Positions 7,394 to 10,227 of a DNA stretch of 10,227 nt are shown here, one piece after another. A program made the translations under genes and the position numbers. The notes beneath the pieces are model-generated. The model saw only the letters and a program-made list of their open reading frames with translations, was not told where the DNA came from and searched no databases. Source of the stretch: an uncultured Caulobacteraceae bacterium (GTDB lineage Bacteria > Pseudomonadota > Alphaproteobacteria > Caulobacterales > Caulobacteraceae); contig CALEOQ010000287.1 of the NCBI GenBank assembly GCA_937910255.1, forward strand, positions 1-10,227. The letters are read 5' to 3'. Position 1 is the first letter of the stretch, and each line of letters opens with the position of its first letter.

Positions 7394-7563
7394 CAGGTCA
7401 AGCGTCTTCAAACGTCTCGTTCTCTTTTATGCAGGCCCACGGGAACCCGGGGCGAATTGAACAGTTATTGGGGCAAGGCAAGGGCCGCCGAAGCGGTCGC
7501 CTGAGCCAGCCATGTCGCTCGTCTGTAGACTATAGAGCGCGAATGGGGCGCCCATGCGGCGCG

Positions 7564-7591
7564 TTGTCCCGTTAAATCAATCTCTTATAGT
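7564..7591 (+). promoter_or_regulatory. Possible plus-strand promoter pointing into the trmN6 3' end
   Basis: TTGTCC (7564-7569) and TATAGT (7586-7591), spaced by 16 bases, resemble a sigma-70 promoter inside an unusually AT-rich patch (about 7571-7605) of this GC-rich window. A transcript from it would run antisense to trmN6, and no plus-strand gene follows. It may be chance in AT-rich spacer DNA. Confidence 0.25.
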
Positions 7592-7601
7592 TACGCTTGT
7601 T

Positions 7602-8369
7602 CTAAAGCCAGGGCAGGTCCGCCTCGCCGCGGAGAACCGCCTCGGTCTCCGGCGTGTGTTTGCTCGCGCCATCCCGAGGATGGAGAACCAGCGCCGGAAG
7701 CAGGCGCAAGGGCGCCTTGCCGGTCTTGATCGCCCGCACCAACACCCGCTTGGCCGCCGCGTCGGCGAACGGGTGAATGGGCCGCACCTGAAACGAACCT
7801 GCGCCCTTCCCGAGGCCGGCCAGAATGTCGGCCAGCCGGTCGGCCCTATGAATCACCGTAATGGCGCCGCCCTCACGCACCGCTTTCAGCAGGAACAGGG
7901 TCCAAGACTGGAGGCCCGCCTCGGCCATCCATGCGCCGCGCTTCTCGACCGACGGCGCGCGCAAGGCGGCGGGATCGTCGAAGAAGGGCGGATTGGACAG
8001 GGCGGCGTCGAACGGCGTCAGGCCCTGGGCCGCAAACCCCGCATCAATATCGCCGCTGATCGCCTCGACGCGGTCGGCCAGGCCGTTGAGCGCCGCATTC
8101 GCCTGCGCCAGGGCGAGGGCCTCGGCGTCCCGCTCGACGCCGGTGAAACGCACGCCAGCTCGGCGCATGGCCGCCGTCATCAGGACGGCGCCGGCGCCGC
8201 ATCCCGCCTCGATCACCCGGCTCCCTGGAGCGGCGTCGCAGGCCGCCGCCAGCAAGGCTGCGTCCAGCCCCGCCCGATAGCCCCGGCTCGGCTGGCGCAG
8301 GATCACGCGGCCCCCCAGGAGGCGGTTCTCCGTGGGGCTGTCGACCGGGACGACGGGAAGCTCGGACAT
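7602..8369 (-). CDS. trmN6: tRNA1(Val) (adenine37-N6)-methyltransferase, TrmN6/YfiC-like
   Basis: The 255-residue product is a class I SAM-dependent methyltransferase of the TrmN6 (YfiC) group, which makes m6A at position 37 of tRNA1(Val) in E. coli. Visible are the N-terminal RQPSRGYRAGLDAALLAAA (25-43), the SAM-binding loop VIEAGCGAGAV (52-62), the acidic end of the next strand in GVERD (77-81), and the motif IV sequence SNPPFF (125-130) that marks N6-adenine enzymes. The C-terminal half has LLKAVREGGAITVIHRADRL and KRVLVRAIKTGKAPLRLLP. The ATG at 8369 has AGGAG six bases upstream. The target tRNA is inferred from family resemblance. It is divergent from ispB across 109 bases, a neighbourhood that I recall as common in alphaproteobacteria. 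Confidence 0.87.
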   Translation of the reverse strand: MSELPVVPVDSPTENRLLGGRVILRQPSRGYRAGLDAALLAAACDAAPGSRVIEAGCGAGAVLMTAAMRRAGVRFTGVERDAEALALAQANAALNGLADRVEAISGDIDAGFAAQGLTPFDAALSNPPFFDDPAALRAPSVEKRGAWMAEAGLQSWTLFLLKAVREGGAITVIHRADRLADILAGLGKGAGSFQVRPIHPFADAAAKRVLVRAIKTGKAPLRLLPALVLHPRDGASKHTPETEAVLRGEADLPWL

Positions 8370-8396
8370 GAGCTGCTCCTGATGCGCGGGCGCGCC

Positions 8397-8425
8397 TTGA
8401 CCGCCCCCTATCGCGTGACCATTGT
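8397..8425 (+). promoter_or_regulatory. Weak candidate promoter for ispB
   Basis: TTGACC (8397-8402) with CATTGT (8420-8425) at 17-base spacing lies in the 109-base divergent gap. The -35 is good and the -10 matches at only about three positions. It is listed because it is the best candidate in a gap that should hold the ispB promoter. Confidence 0.3.
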
Positions 8426-8464
8426 CCGGACGCAACGGCGGCCCCGCAATGGGCCGTCCCATCT

Positions 8465-8468
8465 GGAG
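8465..8468 (+). promoter_or_regulatory. Ribosome binding site that decides the ispB start
   Basis: GGAG at 8465-8468 lies ten bases before the GTG at 8479. The alternative in-frame starts, TTG at 8422 and ATG at 8449, have no purine-rich site in front of them. The GTG is therefore preferred, although the spacing is a little long. Confidence 0.5.
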
Positions 8469-8478
8469 TACTTTTGTC

Positions 8479-9489
8479 GTGGACGCCGCCGCCGCAGATC
8501 CCCGGGCAAAGCCGGTCAGCCTCGATCATCTGCTGAAGCTCGCGGCCGCGGACATGGCCGGGGTGGACAGCCTGATCCGCGACCGGATGCAGAGCCCCGT
8601 CTCGGTGATCCCGGCCCTGGCCGAACACCTGATCGGCGGATCGGCCAAGCGGCTGCGCCCCCTGCTCACCGTGGCCGCCGCCCGGCTGGCCGGCTCGGTC
8701 GAAGACCACTGCCAGAAGCTGGCGGCGGCCGTGGAGTTCATTCACACCGCGACCCTGCTGCATGACGATGTGGTGGATTCCTCCGAACTTCGTCGAGGAA
8801 AGGTGGCCGCCCATCTGATCTGGGGCGCGCCGTCCAGCGTGCTGGTCGGCGACTTCCTGTTCGCCCGCGCCTTTGAGCTGATGGTCGAGACCGGCTCCAT
8901 GTCGGCCCTGGAAATCCTCGCCCGCGCCAGCCGGGTGATCGCCGAGGGCGAGGTGCTGCAGCTCACCCGCGCCCACGACCTGGATTTGGACGAAGCGGTC
9001 TATCTACAGATCATCAAGGCCAAGACCGCCGAGCTGTTCGCCGCCGCGGCCGAGGCCGGCGGCGTCTGCGCCGGCGCCTCGCCCGAACGCGCCGCGGCGC
9101 TTCGTCGCTATGGCCAGGATCTGGGCCTGGCCTTCCAGCTGGTGGATGACGCCCTGGACTATTCCGGGGCCAGCGAGACCCTGGGCAAGAATCCCGGCGA
9201 CGACTTCCGCGAAGGCAAGGCGACCCTGCCGCTGATCCTGGCCATCCACCGCACCGGCGCCCAGGAGCGGGATTTCTGGATGCGGACCGTCGACGCACGG
9301 GAGCAGACCGAGGCGGATTTCGAACGGGCCCGCACCCTGGTGCAGGACTCCGGCGCCCTTGAGGTCACCCTTGAGAGCGCCGCCGGCTATGCTCAAAGCG
9401 CCAAGGCCGCCCTGTCGGTGTTTCCGGCCAACGACTGGCGCGCGGCCATGGAAGACCTCGCCGACTTCGCTGTGGCCCGCCGCAGCTAG
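8479..9489 (+). CDS. ispB: Long-chain polyprenyl diphosphate synthase (octaprenyl/decaprenyl type)
   Basis: This trans-prenyltransferase adds isopentenyl units to farnesyl diphosphate to make the ubiquinone side chain. The 336-residue all-helical protein has the first Asp-rich motif DDVVD (96-100, in TLLHDDVVDSSELRRG) and the second DDALD (223-227, in FQLVDDALDYSG), plus the GDFLFARAFEL helix and KxxDDFREGKATLPLIL near residue 237-253. Residues just before the first Asp-rich motif are small or aliphatic (Ala91, Thr92, Leu93) rather than aromatic, as in long-chain enzymes. Alphaproteobacteria usually make ubiquinone-10, so the product may be decaprenyl (then often named ddsA), but length cannot be read from sequence. 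The usual GGKRLRP motif appears as GGSAKRLRP (53-61), with two residues inserted. Start is GTG at 8479 on RBS grounds; ATG at 8449 is possible. Confidence 0.94.
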   Translation: MDAAAADPRAKPVSLDHLLKLAAADMAGVDSLIRDRMQSPVSVIPALAEHLIGGSAKRLRPLLTVAAARLAGSVEDHCQKLAAAVEFIHTATLLHDDVVDSSELRRGKVAAHLIWGAPSSVLVGDFLFARAFELMVETGSMSALEILARASRVIAEGEVLQLTRAHDLDLDEAVYLQIIKAKTAELFAAAAEAGGVCAGASPERAAALRRYGQDLGLAFQLVDDALDYSGASETLGKNPGDDFREGKATLPLILAIHRTGAQERDFWMRTVDAREQTEADFERARTLVQDSGALEVTLESAAGYAQSAKAALSVFPANDWRAAMEDLADFAVARRS

Positions 9490-9536
9490 AGCGCGTTCCG
9501 ATAAATGAGACCCGGTTCGCAGATCAAAACGCGCTC
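9489..9536. repeat. Palindromic intergenic element after ispB
   Basis: A perfect nine-base inverted repeat, GAGCGCGTT (9489-9497) and AACGCGCTC (9528-9536), encloses 30 bases that contain CCGATAAATGAGAC and CCGGTTCGC. The layout resembles the short palindromic repeats that I recall scattered between genes in alphaproteobacteria. The left arm begins at the last base of the ispB stop codon. It may act as a transcript-end structure for ispB. Only one copy lies in this window, so its repetitive nature is inferred. Confidence 0.55.
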
Positions 9537-9571
9537 ACGGCTTGGCGCTTAGAGCCTGACGCGTCTGTCGA

Positions 9572-10151
9572 TCAGCTTCCGGCCCCGGCCATGTCCAGCA
9601 GGTTCAGGCGGATGCCGCCGGGCAGCTCCATGTCCCCGGGGCGGAAGCCTTCAGGGCAGGCGCCCTGCCAGGCGCTCTCGATATTGATCTGGCGGGTCCC
9701 GTTCATCTGCGGCGCCTCGGCGCCCACCGTCGAACTCTGCGCCTGGACCACATAGCGGCTGTCGAAATCGCCGGTGGCCACGCCCGAGGTGGTGGTCTTG
9801 CCCCCCGTGCCCATGTCGCAGACCGATGAGAACTGCCAGCCGCCGTCGGTCCGCCGGGTGACCAGGTTCTTCTCGCAGCCCTCGGTGGTCGCCTGCTGCC
9901 CCCACCAGCTCAGACGCCGCTCCAGGGCCTCGTCGATGCAGATGCGGCTCACCTGGACCATGCCTTCGGTGGAGACCCGCTGTTCCCAGAGACCGGCCTT
10001 GCGCCTGGGCGGGGCAGGCGGGGCCGCGCCCTCGGCCGAAGCCTCAGCCTGGGCCGGCGCGTCGGGCTCAGAGGCCTGTTCCGGCGCCTCATCGCCGTTG
10101 CGGTTGCAGGCCGCCAGGGCCAGCACGGCGAGGCCGAGCGCCGCCATCGTC
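9572..10151 (-). CDS. DUF3617-type lipoprotein, 5' end cut by the adapter
   Basis: The readable product has a hydrophobic segment MAALGLAVLALAAC ending in a lipobox (LAAC), so the Cys would be lipidated and the protein anchored in the envelope. A linker of about 35 residues rich in Ala, Pro, Glu and Gln follows. The globular part begins RRKAGLWEQRVS and has four or more spaced Cys (in RICID, EGCEKN, SVCDMG and GACPEG). The KxGLWE start and Cys pattern resemble DUF3617 proteins, whose function is unknown. The Met at 10147 lacks the basic residues expected before a signal-peptide core, so the true start is probably upstream and lost. The open frame continues to a GTG at 10168, but that codon and the residues CSSGL after it are adapter-encoded. 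Confidence 0.75.
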
Positions 10152-10227
10152 AGACCGGAAGAGCACACGTCCGAACTCCAGTCACGTCCTAATCTCGTAT
10201 GCCGTCTTCTGCTTGAAAAAAAAAACA
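10152..10227 (+). other. Illumina P7 index adapter plus poly-A (artefact)
   Basis: From 10152 to 10185 the sequence matches the TruSeq index adapter (GGAAGAGCACACGT, GAACTCCAGTCAC), with C in place of T at 10155 and 10172. A six-base index reads GTCCTA (10186-10191). ATCTCGTATGCCGTCTTCTG and CTTG complete the P7 end at 10215. Ten A (10216-10225) and CA follow, as in reads that run off the molecule. Genomic sequence therefore ends near 10151. Confidence 0.97.

Noticed and set aside
7544..7556. Small inverted repeat ATGGG-GCG-CCCAT near the trmN6 3' side, considered as a terminator
   Set aside because: The five-base stem with a three-base loop has no T-tract on the trmN6 strand and is within chance expectation for this composition.
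7554..8765. Plus-strand open frame of about 400 codons opposite trmN6 and into ispB
   Set aside because: It overlaps two firmly identified genes. Its product is Arg- and Gly-rich without family features, and it ends inside ispB in another frame.

Overview
The window is about 10 kb of high-GC alphaproteobacterial chromosome, capped at both ends by Illumina library adapter. Real genomic sequence runs from about 157 to about 10151. Bases 1-156 hold noise, a 10-base poly-T and the 58-base P5 adapter. Bases 10152-10227 hold a slightly altered P7 index adapter, a 10-base poly-A and two stray bases. The two genes that touch these edges are cut short, and any ORF that begins in the edges has an artificial N-terminus.

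The gene content points to a Caulobacterales-like organism such as Caulobacter or Phenylobacterium. The clues are the GC-rich codon use, the alphaproteobacterial style of the ilvC, DUF924, ispB and M23 peptidase products, and a palindromic intergenic repeat at 9489-9536. The assignment is inferred from protein style, not from a search.

Layout, left to right. The plus strand carries the 3' end of a J-domain (DjlA/TerB-like) gene, a small membrane protein, an antibiotic-biosynthesis-monooxygenase (YgiN-like) protein and an Old Yellow Enzyme family oxidoreductase. A strong hairpin at 2312-2344 separates this block from a convergent minus-strand run. In transcription order that run is DUF924, thyA, folA and an SMP-30/gluconolactonase family protein. 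ilvC (ketol-acid reductoisomerase) is divergent from DUF924 and ends at a clear intrinsic terminator. Two minus-strand genes follow, an exported M23 metallopeptidase and the tRNA methyltransferase trmN6. ispB (long-chain polyprenyl diphosphate synthase for the quinone side chain) is divergent from trmN6. A truncated minus-strand DUF3617-type lipoprotein closes the window.

Functionally this is ordinary core metabolism: dTMP and folate recycling (ThyA makes dihydrofolate, FolA reduces it), branched-chain amino acid synthesis, quinone side-chain synthesis, tRNA modification and cell-wall or envelope functions. I found no phage, transposon, CRISPR, toxin-antitoxin or defence system. The most consequential observations are the adapter ends, the palindromic repeat, and possible regulatory structure in the DUF924/ilvC divergent region.
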